A DNA stretch of 64,000 bases, taken from Membranipora membranacea (taxonomy: Eukaryota; Bryozoa; Gymnolaemata; Cheilostomatida; Membraniporidae). Under the pieces are notes generated by a model that saw only the letters and a program-made list of their open reading frames with translations, did no database searches and had not been told where the DNA came from. A program made the translations under genes and the position numbers. This document shows positions 24,369 to 36,800 of this stretch, in pieces; within the stretch, counting starts at the first letter, position 1; each line of letters opens with the position of its first letter. The stretch is from the NCBI GenBank assembly GCA_914767715.1, contig OU612072.1:3162001-3226000 (forward strand), in the 5' to 3' direction.

Positions 24369-25010
24369 GCTATATTGAATATTAGTCAAATTCTAATAGC
24401 CATCATATATTACTTCTGAGTTGCCCCACCACACATAAATGAAGGCAACTCCCTCCCATTTTTACATGTAGTTGGAATACAAAGGTATAAATAATATGAC
24501 TCAGCCAGAAACCAGTCAGTCATATAACGGCAACCAGATAGTGCAGACTACTATCATATTATTTCATACTGAGGAATCATATTATACCTTTGTACCAACT
24601 ACATATATATATACATCATTACATATTATGTATCCAAACAAATCAACCAAAAACTTGTAGGACGCTACAACAAAAACAGAAAATAAAAACCGACAGAAAA
24701 AGCAAAAGAAAAAAAAGGAAGAAGGCAAGAATGGGAAAAGGACTCTACTTATAACTGCTTACTGTACAACATGTATACTCATGAGGACAGCTAGATTACT
24801 CATATGAGGATTATATTACTTGTAGAGTCATCCAGAAGGCTGGCGGCTAGTAGAGAGGACAATCCACTGATAGCTCTGTACTGAGAAGATCTTGCTTGAG
24901 CAAGTCAGACATTTGTAACAGTGATTTGAGGTGAGCCTGTTCTATCGATTGTATTGAGTTTAGTTGTATCGGTTATTCTAAAACCCCTTAGTTTCAGATA
25001 TAACAATACT
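24369..25010. mobile_element. 642-bp insertion in copy A, with internal foldback
   Basis: Copy B reads GCCATACTAACTAG straight through. Copy A has 642 extra bases between GCCATACT and AACTAG, flanked by ATACT at both sides, consistent with a 5-bp target-site duplication (or a microhomology deletion in B). Inside, 24465-24604 is a hairpin: ATGTAGTTGGAATACAAAGG and its near complement ending CAACTACAT. The ends show no strong inverted repeat, so the class of the outer insertion is unclear, and it may be composite. Confidence 0.6.
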
Positions 25011-25538
25011 AACTAGAACCTTCAGAATGGATTACCAGATATATTTGGTTTGTTATAGTAAAATGAATACATATATTAGTACTGTCACATCTCTTGTGAT
25101 ATTACGATGGGTTGAAAACTTACCTTAAATGACTTGCAGAGGACTTGGGTTGGTAAGCTGATGAATTTAAGTGCCTCATATTGTGACCAGCTTGTGACGA
25201 TAATAGAGAGAGCACAGTACGAGTATTTGTAGGCAGGTGCAGCATGGCAAGGCTGCTTTATAACGTGTAGAAGGATACATCCGATCAGCAGAGCCAAAAG
25301 GAAGTGCATGAACAAGAGAAACTGTGAATCCTTATACAGTTCACCTAGGAGTAGAATAAAGTAGAGTTGGTTTGATGAAGGAGTTACGGAAAAGCAGATG
25401 CAGGAGGGGTTAACTCTCTTATAGCGAGATAACATTGATTTGTAAATATAAGGCTGTTGCATCTTTCTTCTAAATCCTCGGTTTGATGAAAGATGGACAA
25501 CTGTCAGAGTTAATAAACTATGGACAGTTAACTCCACA

Positions 25539-25932
25539 CAGGGGCGTATATTCTAAACATTTTCACTCACTGACTTTTTAGAGATGAGCATAATGATCGG
25601 GCGCAGCCCGATCCACACGCCGTAGGCGTGGCGGGGAGGGTGTGGGAGGGGCGCTTAAGTGCCCTCCCACCACGGAAATTTTTGCATATCGGTAGCAAAA
25701 TAGTGCAAGCAGAGAGGTATTTCAATAGCTCACTGAGCTGTTGGGTACTTTCAGAAAACAACTCAATAGCAGTAGAAGATTACGGGAAAAATTTTGAAAA
25801 AAAACTGACCTAAATGGGATTCGAACTAACAACAATCTGATATACAGTGATTATAAAGCAGCCGCTCTACACACTGAGCTATTCAGTCACTCTCGGACAT
25901 CCGTGGGCCGTGAGTGCTAATATACGCCACTG
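25539..25932 (-). mobile_element. Non-autonomous hAT element carrying a tRNA-like region
   Basis: Copy B has the empty site (GTTAACTCCACAAAACATT). In copy A 394 bp are inserted with a perfect 8-bp target-site duplication, ACTCCACA (25531-25538 and 25933-25940). Ends are CAGGGGCGTATATT and, in complement, CAGTGGCGTATATT: a 14-bp terminal inverted repeat of hAT type. Read on the minus strand, 25807-25900 resembles a tRNA gene with A-box TAGCTCAGTGTGTAGAGCG and B-box AGTTCGAATCCC. No transposase frame is present. It lies in an intron of the transporter pseudogene. Confidence 0.88.
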
Positions 25933-28900
25933 ACTCCACAAAACATTGTACAACTTGGCATCAATTTTTTAGAATATCAAGCTGAGTCAGGAGTAGTCTA
26001 ATGAATTAGGATGCTTCAGTTTCTATTCCTGGTGCAGGGGGTCATTACATGTTTGATACTTGCTCCCAATTCATCTAACTATCATCGTCAGGTCTTACAA
26101 AAATACCGGAGACCCACAGTCCATGCTTATAAAGGGTGCCAAAACAGAACATGTACATTAGAGGACAGGGGAGATAACACTCTCAATGTTGAATATGGTT
26201 TTGATACCTTCATGATCTGTTGACTCATATGTGGTATATTTATGAGCCATTATTCTCTCTTGTAACAGTCCCCATGTAAGAAATGACACCTGAAACCACA
26301 GAGAGAGACAACTTCATCAGCTGTCTCAGGAGACTAATTGAGTCTGTTAAATAAACTCTCTGACTATGCCCTCTATCAATTGCTTACAGAGTAATGGTTA
26401 ACCATTTTTACACAGCCCCACTGGCAAAACAAACAAGTCCAGTTGGCCACCTGACAGGCTAGCAGCTGCGGTGGATGGACTGAAGAGATCAGGTCCCACT
26501 GGGTTTCTGCTTACTAGAGGTAGGGGAACTGGAAATTATATTTAGAGGCATTGAATGTTACCTAGCTCACAACATTGTCGTATTTGATTTTACCCTGTGC
26601 AGGGTGTATTACACTGTTAACAATCAAGCACCTTCTTGGTAAAATTAGCGTTATATCCATCGCCACGTTTATATTGTGGTCAGGTCGCTCACCCAGTACC
26701 CGACTCAACTAATCAAGAGATCAGGGTGCAAGATTTGCTTACCTGTAACCCAATAAAACAGAACGCCAGCAGAACTGAATTCTGGGTAAATGATCTCTCA
26801 GTTTTGGTTTCTGGAGTAGTAGAAGTCGTCCCCTCCTCTGCAGCTTCTGATTTATCCGCAGGATTACCAAATACACACCTTGTGATCATCCTCGGCATAC
26901 ATCCCTCTACAGAAATACGAGGGTAAGGCAAAGTTCAGTAATGTATCCAGATCTGATCGATGAATTTATCACACCAGAATTTCAACTTGATGCTTTGCCA
27001 AAGCAAGGAATTAGGCTATAGCATACAGGCACAAGTTTGATGTTTTTTTATCGCAATAAGGCGGGTAGTTGACTCTTGTGTGCTAATGGTACCTAAAGGT
27101 ATGTTAATGGATCTCTAAACAGCGGAGTGGTAAGCCGTCCGTCACTTGTCCAGCCGGTTGTGGGATCGAATACCATCCAGTACCAAAAGTCGTTTTGACT
27201 TTGACTGATCACAAAGTCCCTTCGGATCTGGACTCAAAATAATGGAGGTCTTCTGTATGTACAACAGCATTGTGCATGCAGGTCCTGTATGGTATAGCTC
27301 TATACAGGAGGACGCTGTCACCAACCACTGCAGCTCCGGCCTTGTATCTCTATGCTTCACGCTGGGTTAGGCTCTCAGTGATTGAAGAGTGGCGCTAATG
27401 ATTTGCAAACCTAGTCGTCACTATAATCCCTCTTCCTAAGCACACACCTCACTCTCAGTGTAGTCATCGTCTACATAGACAGACAGCCATATTATTATTA
27501 CTATTATTATTAATCAGCTGAAAGCCACGAAATTACGGAAGTGGATTCCCCCCTCCCCACATAAAAAAGGTACCAAGAGGTGGTTAAAATTTATCTGTCT
27601 GCGAAATCTAAACAAGCGATATGATGTCACAGGGTCTGTATTACTAGTTGATACAGGGTGTTTTTTTGCTTCAATCAAGGATCTGATGTAATATCATGAT
27701 ATTATAGTAATGGCTGTGAGATTTTCTAGGCTAGAACTTAGGCTCTTATTATCTGTCAGATAAGCTTCCTTTTCAGCTGGTTAAGTCACTATCTACTATC
27801 CATCTTATAAGTACAATAACAAGGATATTAGCATGGTAGATAATTGCTGCAAGTCAAGTGTACTTTTGTGAAAGTAGAAAATGAGATGGAGATGAGAAAC
27901 TCAAATTGTTCGACTGGATTGACTGCACTATCGACTTGAATGTGTGTCAAAAATTAGACACTGCATAAATTTATTGTCTGGTTTAGTTGATTACAGCTTG
28001 AGAGAAAAAAACAATCAATATTGACCTAGATCGATGGATTGATGAGAAAAGTCACAATATTGTTTCTTTTCATAGAATTGTCTTCATCGACAGCTCTAGA
28101 AAATTACAGGAATTTCAATGAGAACCTGATATGTCATGTTCCGTAACTTTTTTTTTGGTTTCACAACACCATGAAACTCATAACTTGAATATTTTGTCCA
28201 GCAGGGCAAAATTAGGATAAAATTATAGAAATTTTATGGGTAACACAAATTGTCTAGACAACAAACTTTGGAAGAGACAGTGAACAAGACCACAGGACGC
28301 TTTCCCTCAGCAAGGAATGTTAAAATCATGATAAAATTAGTCAAATTTTTTTTTGAGTGACCCGCTAAGCCAGTATCCTAAGCTTGGCATTTTAAAAAGG
28401 GGAGAGAAAGGTCCACTTAGTTTGTTACAGATGATAGATAGCTGGAAAATGAGACAAACCCAGAGCAGAATTGAGGTGACATATAGAAATAAGATTGATC
28501 AGCAATGTGGCCACCAGTACACCTCTCGATCCTGTGTTCATCACCGAACTTTCTGTATAATATGCCAACAACTAATCATGCGCTTACCTCTTCTTTGTTC
28601 ATCATATCTTATCCTTTTGTAGTAAGTTATCAGGTTATAGCCTGGTATGAGAACAGATCCATATCCGAGAAGGTTCAAGGCTAGTCTTAAAAGCCACAAA
28701 TCTCCATATGCCGCAGCTATATCCAGTGTTTCATTGAGCGTTTTGTTTTGTTGACTCCATTTTTCAAGTGGCCTCCTCTTTACTGTCAAGGTGTTGGTTC
28801 CTAGACTGTAATACTACCAATATTCAATTATTCACTGTCAAACAACAGAGAAGATTGATGGCATTATTAACACTTATGGTTTTGGCAATCACAATTACTG

Positions 28901-28937
28901 CACCATAGGTGTCGGTAATTATTTGTCGCCTGTCTTA

Positions 28938-29009
28938 ATTTTCACCTGTGTTTCTTTGATGCTAAAAATAAAGTTTTCACCTGTGTTTCTTTGATGCTAA
29001 AAATAAAGT
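28938..29009. repeat. 35-bp tandem duplication
   Basis: TTTTCACCTGTGTTTCTTTG followed by ATGCTAAAAATAAAG occurs twice in direct succession without a difference. Intergenic or intronic between leader and second exon of transporter A. Confidence 0.85.
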
Positions 29010-29058
29010 ATAAGTATTATTAAGGTACACCCATTCACCTTATCTATAGCTACTGCCT

Positions 29059-30885
29059 GAATTTGTGAAAATGCATCAAAATATGAAATAATATCTTCAG
29101 GTTTCCACATAAATGAGTACTAATAAATTCTATATTCTAACTTTGTGGTTATATTACACAGTGGCAGCATTTCATCATTATAGGCCAATTAGCCAAATGG
29201 ACCTGTTGCATAGATAAAGGCATAGTATCAATTTCATATGAGTGGCAAAAAGATATTGAAAATATTTGCAAACACACAGTGAGGTTGTATTAGCAGATTT
29301 GATGTTAGACAGTCAGTGTTGAATCTTAAATTTGCCGAAATCTTAACATATTTGAAGAGGCTGGCTAGCTGGCTGATAACATAGTATAACTCAAACATTG
29401 AGTAAAAAGAATAGCTGAATTGTCTTAGTGACAATGATAGTAATAGAATGATATCATTTGTAAATAAATTGTCAACACTGGTATCCTACCCCTGATCACG
29501 AAGCTGTATCCACAGTCAGTTCTTTCAGATTGACCTGCTTTGTTTATTCATTAAGAAATTAAAAGAAATGATTGATTGAAATTTAGAAATCAGATAATAA
29601 AAAATAGTAAATCTGAGACCAGTAATCAAAGATTGAGATTTTCAAGAAAATATCACAAAGTGGCATATGGAGATGAATCTTCGGTTGTGTTCATGTTGTG
29701 AATTGTGTAATAAACCAGAATATTGAAAGATATTAGTATAACTGACTATACTACTCACTTTTAGGGGCCTGGGAATAATCTTACCCATAGAAATGAACCA
29801 CAAATCCGAAATAGAAAACAATCGCGAACATTCACATGTAGGAAAAAGGTACATACACTATCTTTTAGTATAAGATTAGGAATGGTGTAATTAATTTTGC
29901 ATATTTCAAAAATAAAATTGCAGTCAAATAAAGTAATAAATGGTGTATAGGCAAATGATCAGCTATACCAAGGGCAGTTTGAGCTGACGAGCTATAAGTG
30001 AGCTCAGCTAAAAGCAGTGTAACAGGGAAAGAACCAAAAATCACCTTCACCAGGAGCAGAGCTGTAAGCCAAATAAAATTAGGAGCTGAAACAACCTGTA
30101 AAGCATCCTAGTTTCTGTAAAATGATTATGAAATGCCTACCAAGTGTCTACATTCATGATATATTATTGCATGTATATCTCTGATCAATCGAGCATGGAC
30201 TAATTCATGTAGGTGGAGTAACATCACAAGGAATTTAGTGTGACGACCCGAGGCCATTTCCTATATAATAAGGGACGGGCATACATGAGGTTCTCAGACT
30301 AACTTGACTCGAATAACGGCCAGATATATACATCTGTTAATAGTGTAATCTCAATGTCAGTGTGACCAGTGGTAGAGAACCTTAACCACATCACACGGCC
30401 TTAGGGTGACCTTGAAAAGTGCCCTGATATTAGTTTGAGAATTTTATCACTGAAAACTGACCGCTGATGTCAGCCGAGGTGATGTAATCAAGAGTGGAGT
30501 CAACTCCGAATATGTGAGTTTGCGATTTATGGGATCTTTTTTCTTCTTCAGATTTAAAGGTAGAGGGTATGATTAGGTCAAGACATGACAGAGATATCCG
30601 CTAGAGGCTTAAGGTAGTATCTCCTCTGAAGACATCTTAGGGACAATATCACCATCAACAATTAGTTGCTCCAGCAGACACTCTCTTTAATGTTTCTTGA
30701 GATATGCATTCTGGGATCATGCTCATAAATTTGACTTGCTCATGTATCTAACTGAGAGGATGTGATGGTTGCCCTTTCTCATCTTCAAGTTTTAGTCCTG
30801 TGCTTGTTGGAGTTGGACATACTCATCAGCGGGTTGTGATTCGGCATCATCAACATACGCCTGATCCTCCTACAGTGAGAAAAGA
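29059..30885. repeat. Inverted segmental duplication, copy 1
   Basis: The complement of this block is found at 49635-51354, with clear homology over its length (for example CAACTCCAACAAGCACAGG near 30800 versus CAACTCCAGCAAGCACAGG at 49690). It covers the last exon and 3' flank of the STAND gene and the leader exon of transporter A. At the 29059 end the shared sequence stops at CACAAATTC (in complement), a 9-mer that also begins the repeat at 51346. Confidence 0.88.
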
Positions 30886-33800
30886 TATCATATGATAATA
30901 ACAGTATTAATGCTGACTAAGTATTTGTAATCATTGAGATGTAAGAGAGGTAACTACAATGGAAGGAAAACTGCAAGTGTATGCAATTAAAAACTAACGT
31001 CAAGAACGGCGACAGGACCTAGTAGCTCGATAAACAGAGCAACTATTTTGTTTTTTAAATTGATTAAAAAATCATTGATTAAAATCAGATGGGTTCATCA
31101 CACGCCCCGTTACGAAGGATGGGCGGCGAAATAGTGGTTGCCTTAAGGGTGATGCCAAAATTTCTGCTCAATGATGCTCCCGGTAGGCAGGCAGGTAGGC
31201 AGGTCGGAGCACACTTGGGGCGAACCAAACCCCAGCAGATGATAGACTGCAGAGGGGTTTGAACCCACGACCGTCAACACTTCATGCTGAAGGTCCAGCG
31301 CTCTAACCAACAGAGCCGCCTCCTACTGTTTTTTAGTTCGATGTTACCTCAGGTAATCTTTGTCTAGGGATGAGACACTCCATAATTCCATATTTACTCG
31401 GTGAGTCAGCTTGATTTGGATGTTGAGAGCGATGGTATCTGTCGTAGTAATGAGCCATGAAACCTTTGATATAGTCAATTCTTGGATCATCACTTCCATC
31501 AACTGTTAGCATTGTAGATCTAAAACATTGAACAGGTCGTCACAATACTTCTCCTCCTCCTCCTCCATTGATGCGGTTATACATGCACATTAAAAGCAAG
31601 CAATCTTGATAGAAAAACAAACGCAAGAAACATCCAACAAAATCTAAAACAAGCATTATCGCTAGCGTTGGGAGCTCAGAATGGCTATTTCCCCTTGATA
31701 TTCCTGTTACCAAGCAGTGCCTAACTATGGCATTGAAATCTGTGCTGACATCAAACAGGTGTATCATATGAAATTTCTTTAGCAGAATTTAGCAGGAAAG
31801 ACTCACGATGTGTTGGGGTTAAGCATCTTCCACTCGTTGTAGTATTTACCCAGTTCACTGTAGTAGTCAGTAAATCTACCACAATTATTCTGTTCAGGGT
31901 AATCTGTGCCGTCAGGTGCCTTGTTTTTAAGAAACAAGTTGAAGTAGAACATAGCATCGAGCAGTTTACGCACAGCCTCTGAGGGTTTCTCACACTCGGA
32001 AAGAAAGGCAGCATATTTTCTATAACAGTGGACAATCCCATGATAATACACAAGAGAACAAAGGAGGTAACAGCAGCAGCAGTTTGTTGTATGTCATCCG
32101 TATCCTAGCAACAATAATCCAACTTTCCATTCATCATAAGTTTAACTCAGTGTTGAAGTCATGATTTTTTTAAATACAGGGGAATCTTCTTTACTATTCA
32201 CTGTCGTTTCACAATCCTTAGTAAATTAATACTATAACTTGGTAGTTGATTGCCATTCAAAGTTATGATATTCGGTGGTGTCTCTAACATTTTTAGTCCG
32301 GGGAGTAAACTAAAAAAGTGGCTGCGTGATAAGGCTAGTATAGACAGTTTTCTGAGCTCTGATTTAGGCCTCAATTTGGAATTGTTCTCTCTCCAGTTTT
32401 GTACTTTTAACCCATGCCGCATAGGAAAAACGTGCTGAAAAGAGGGTCATCTTGAAAACCGCTTATAATAGGATAAAAATTATTTTTGATTCAGAATCTG
32501 CAACATTGAAAACTCATATGGACATAGTTTGGGAATAAATTGTAGTATTTGGATAGTCAATTATAGCATTTTCTGCCTGTTTTGCGGACAATTTGGCAGA
32601 ATCTTTCTTGAGTTTCGTCACTAAAATTTAAGATTTATCAATATTCAAGCCTCCAATGATTTGGAAACCCTGTCTCACAGGGTTTTTAATGGTGCAGACT
32701 CTGAAACAAAAACCATTTTTATCCCAACATAAGCGGTTTTCAATATAACCCTCTTTCAGCAGGTTTTTCTTATGCGGCGTTGGTTAAAAGTACCAAAGTG
32801 GAGAGAGGACAACTCCAAATTGAGGCATAAATAAGAGCTCAGAAAACTGTCTATCAGTCCTAGCGATAGCTCAATTAGCGATCAATGTTCCCTGTAGTCT
32901 GTACTGACCGATATGTAGTAGAGAGAGTTCTGTTGTTTGGGAACTCTCTGCTTTCTCGCACCAAATCCTGAAATTCTCGGTCTCCACATATGAAATGAGC
33001 TTCAGCCTCATTAGCATCCACAACCGAGGTTCGCTTACACAATTTGCCTACAAACGAATATGTAAAGGTGTGTGCCTACCGAACCATTAGTGCACAAATA
33101 CTATGGCCCCTAATGAGTTGTCCACTATTGAATTTCCATGATCATAAATTTCAAAAATGAACTGCCGCGCCTGAGATGAGAATCTAGGCCTCCTGCATCA
33201 AAGTATTTGTTGCTATCCATTCATCTACGCCGCAGATTCCCCAATTCGAATGAATAAAAGTTAACCTAAACGCTATTTCCATAATCGATTAGCACTAAAA
33301 TCCACGTCACTTGGACATATGGAACCATAATGAATGAAATAGACAGACTATAAAACTGGGATAAACACAGGCTGTAACGCCGGCCTACACAAGCTATAAT
33401 GCTGTAACAAATAGTAGACATGAGACCTGAGGCTAGAAGCAAAAGCTGGAATATTGGAGATGAATTTCGTCAAAAGAATGTTTATGGATAACATACCATA
33501 GCAAGAAGCTCGGTTCTCCTTACAAAGCAGCTTATGATAATTGTCGTGCTCAAAATTCGTTCTCCTTATACCATATTCATACCCATATTTCCTGTTCTCA
33601 TCATTTCCAACACCCATCAAAGCTGGAAAATATGAGCGTGATTGAAACTAAACAAAGACGTACTAACAACAAATACTCCCAAAGTTTCAGAGAAACATCA
33701 GTCAAAAATTGATGAGCAAAGGTTTTTTACATAATGTCATATTTGAAGACAAATAACCGCAGGTCACTGTCGGATATACCATTTGGATGATTAACTAACG

Positions 33801-36800
33801 TACTATTGTAACCTGCAAGTATTTGAGCGGGGTCTCTGTTTCCCATCTTCATATCCAAGGTGAGTAGATCTCGCTCTATGATAACCTCTGTCATTAAGGG
33901 GATAGCATGGTGTCCTCTAACATGCTCACAAAGCATCTGGGCTGCTCTGCCGCATTGCTGTGCCCTCTCATTGAACGAGCAGTCTGCCAAAACATGTCAT
34001 ATTGTTCGGAGAAAATAAAACTAAAACAATTGGCTAGCATGCAGATATTTGATGCAACAGTTTGCCAATCTTAACCTTTGGAGGTAAAATTGAATTTTCC
34101 CACTACTTATAACTTTTCTTTTGTAAAAGAATCATACTGCAAGAACATCACTTTACAGGAGCGCATAACTCTTTAAAGTTTGCAAGTGTTAGCCTAGGCA
34201 GACTGTTTGGGGTGGGTGGGCAGGGGAGACAGCTTGGGTAAATTCGTCATGACCTCTCGAAGGACACAACAAAGACCTACCATTTTCATAAATTCGGATT
34301 TACGATAAAGAGCCACCTATCACAACTAATTTAACTGGAGGAGCCAGATACCCAAATAACTTGGTTTTACTTTTTGATTCTTCTACTGTTTGTAAAACTA
34401 CAATTTACTTAAAGAGGTAGGAATCGAAGGGGGTGCACGGGGATTAATCATGTGAAGTGACAGGCAAGACCATTGGCTGATCAATGTAATTAGAGGCGGA
34501 GAATGGCCTTGGTCTCCGCCTCTAACAGCCAGTCCACGTTGCGTTCTCAAGTGGTCAAGTGTGTTATATAAGAAATTGTGATTCGCAGACACCCATAAAT
34601 AAAGTTGAATAGAAGCTATGATATAGCTATTGTTGTGTTGGCTCATCACACTTGGGATTATAGGGTTTAATTACAACGGTCAATTTCAATCTTGACAACG
34701 GTATCTAGGCAACCTCTAAAACCATAAATCATAACGTCAAAATTGACCAATAAGAGCTCGTATATTTTGAAGCGGATGATTTGAAATCATCGGAATTGGG
34801 CAATTTCGTATGACATCAGTCATATTTTCACCACTTTCCAATGCCATTATTGGACTGAAAATTTATTGGGCATGTGTATTATACAATTCCGCATCAGCTT
34901 GTCTGATTCCCATTAAAAATAATTCACTGCTTCTCCTCTTAATTCCGAAAAAGCAGGAGGAATTTGAATGCTGCTAACCCCATTTGAATCTGATATGGCT
35001 GGGTGATCGCTTTACATTGACTGGCCCTTATATACCGGTCAAGGCACTTTAAGCTTAACAAGTGAAGACTAGCTCGTGTGAAGTACATTTATTTAAGTTT
35101 AGCACTGTGATCACATGACCAATAGAATCAAATCAGACTCACAACTATTACAATTTATTCTCAAGTGGTCCTCTCTTGTCAAATTGATTTACCCGTACTG
35201 TCTCCCCTCTCCAACTCACTCCAGACAGCCTGCCCAGGCACGGTAAGCGTAACGAAGTAATAGACATCAGTATTTTTGGTGGCTTGATGTTTAAATGCAA
35301 AGTAACACATTTCAATTAACAAAAAGTGCTCATACCTCCTGGTGTAAAGGAAGGTACCCTCAGCCACACATAGTATATCTCTATCAGAATCTCCAACGGA
35401 TAGATAGACTCTTCAATGGGAGCTCCAACAATCATTCCACGATTTGTCAGCTCCATCAAATAGCTACAAGATATATCATTATATGAGCTCATTCAAACAA
35501 CTGGCTTTTGTAACAAGATATGGCTATAAAATGCAGATCAGTTGGTTGAATAATACCCTACAGGACAAAAAGTTTCATGAGAATAAATAATTCGCGATTT
35601 CGCGAAGTTGTCTTCTCGCGATATGTTTGTGCCATGATTTCTTTCTTCAAGTTGATAAATTCTGAGAGTTGTCCCCTCGTGTACCATTTAACTGTTGATA
35701 GGATTTTAGGGATTCCATTTAAACAACTCCGCGAACCTTTTAAGCCGTGAAACCTTGGTCGCGAGAAGACAATCGCGAATTTTTGTTCCGTGAAATTTTT
35801 TGTCCTGTAGGGTAAATGAGTGTACTTACAGTCTATTGATGTGACCATCTTGCAGATAATGATGAATATCATGAACTCGCTCAAAGTCTATCATGTTCTT
35901 CAGGTCTTTTTCTGTGAGCCGATGATGAGGTGACAAGTTCCCTACTATAATCGAATACTCATCGTTGTTAAACAGGGGAGAAGTTTGTCTCCCTATTTCT
36001 CCTAACAAGTGTGTAGCGCGATCTGAGTCGGTCGGGTTGTCCTTATGTGGGATCCTGCAAGAAATCAACGAGGTTGTAGCTGATGCTCAAAAAATTTCTT
36101 TAAACCCATATCATTATTTATTGTTCATCTTCAGACTTGCCGGCAGAGTTATCGGCAATCATCAACTCATTGTAAAATTTATGTAAGGTACACTGTCGGA
36201 AAAAAATCTACCAGAGACATGTTTCAAACCATATTCACTCAATTTTCTAAACATGTTGTATTTCTAGCCACAGTTTGCAGTTGCTGCCACTATTGGTGAG
36301 TTATAAGGTCCTTACCACAAAACAGCTCATCCTTTTCAGCACTCGAAAATGTGAGTTTCTAGTCAAACGAAATAAAACCATTATTTGTAGTCAAAACTGA
36401 TAGAGATGATTATCTTAGACTAGATTGAATCCAATCAGCGGCAACTAACATATGGTCAAATCTGATTGAATACTGAACTTGCAAACCTAAATTTGTTGTA
36501 ATCCTCTCCTGTGAACATAGATGAAAAGACATTGAGAGCTCTGTCCAGTAACGGTTTTGCTTCTTGTATGGGTGTCCTCTGAGCCAACAAGCAGTATGTT
36601 ATCGATGATAACAAGTTTGCATACAGCAACTGCAAAAAATCATTGACAAGATATGCTAGTCAAGTGAAAAGCTGCAAAGATAAGGTTCAATCGCAACAAA
36701 TACACCAACATTATAAATCATCTGGCTATAATATTCTTGTCTATGGACTATATCATATGTATATCAATAGCGTTTAGAGACAGTTTTCATGCCTAACCAA

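Larger units (their letters stand above)
22428..27021. repeat. Segmental duplication, copy A
   Basis: This block is the direct-orientation counterpart of 56140-59794, with high identity throughout including introns. Homology starts at CTAGAGTCTGGACTTACAAC and ends at GGAATTAGGCTATAGCA. Copy A carries two extra segments absent from B (24369-25010 and 25539-25932), while B carries an expanded minisatellite. The block covers the middle seven coding exons' worth of a nucleotide-sugar/PAPS transporter gene, minus its last exon. Confidence 0.9.
22679..30061 (-). pseudogene. SLC35B2/B3-like PAPS transporter, decayed copy A
   Basis: Exons joined in phase: 29969-30061 (leader, GSFPVTLLLAELTYSSSAQT), 28588-28800 (LNLLGYGSVLIPGY), 26743-26906 (CVFGNP, LAFCFIGLQ), 26208-26289 ([13 protein letters not shown]), 25124-25344 ([10 protein letters not shown]), 23755-23947 ([16 protein letters not shown]), 23026-23197 ([15 protein letters not shown]) and 22679-22806 ([13 protein letters not shown]). 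Order and motifs match Golgi/ER 3'-phosphoadenosine 5'-phosphosulfate antiporters, ten-helix proteins that supply sulfotransferases. Lesions relative to copy B or the inverted leader copy: a TAG codon at 23124-23126 where B has GTG; the acceptor before 22806 reads AC instead of AG (22807); the last exon is absent; the leader has CTG (30051-30053) where the inverted copy has ATG. The last point could instead mean an undetected earlier exon, since a good acceptor (TTTGGCTTACAG) precedes 30061. Confidence 0.85.

Noticed and set aside
25600-25905. Functional tRNA gene in the hAT insertion
   Set aside because: A- and B-boxes are present but the anticodon and acceptor arms do not pair as a whole, and the sequence is internal to a transposon.
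26636-26926. Plus-strand frame of 96 codons (and the longer one at 59348-59698)
   Set aside because: Antisense to the transporter exon [14 protein letters not shown], which is supported by family similarity and splicing.
31751-32053. A 100-codon minus-strand frame overlapping a STAND exon
   Set aside because: It is a different frame of exon 31807-32019. The TPR-like frame joins in phase to both neighbouring exons, this one does not.
33731-33983. Longer STAND exon ending at ATTAT|GTAAAA
   Set aside because: Joining it to the strong acceptor at 33623 gives a stop. The internal donor AATG|GTATAT at 33779 keeps the frame.
35358-35463. Shorter version of the STAND exon using the donor GTACCT at 35357
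   Set aside because: It leaves phase 0, which leads to a stop in the next exon. The donor GGAG|GTATGAG at 35335 gives phase 1 and an open join.
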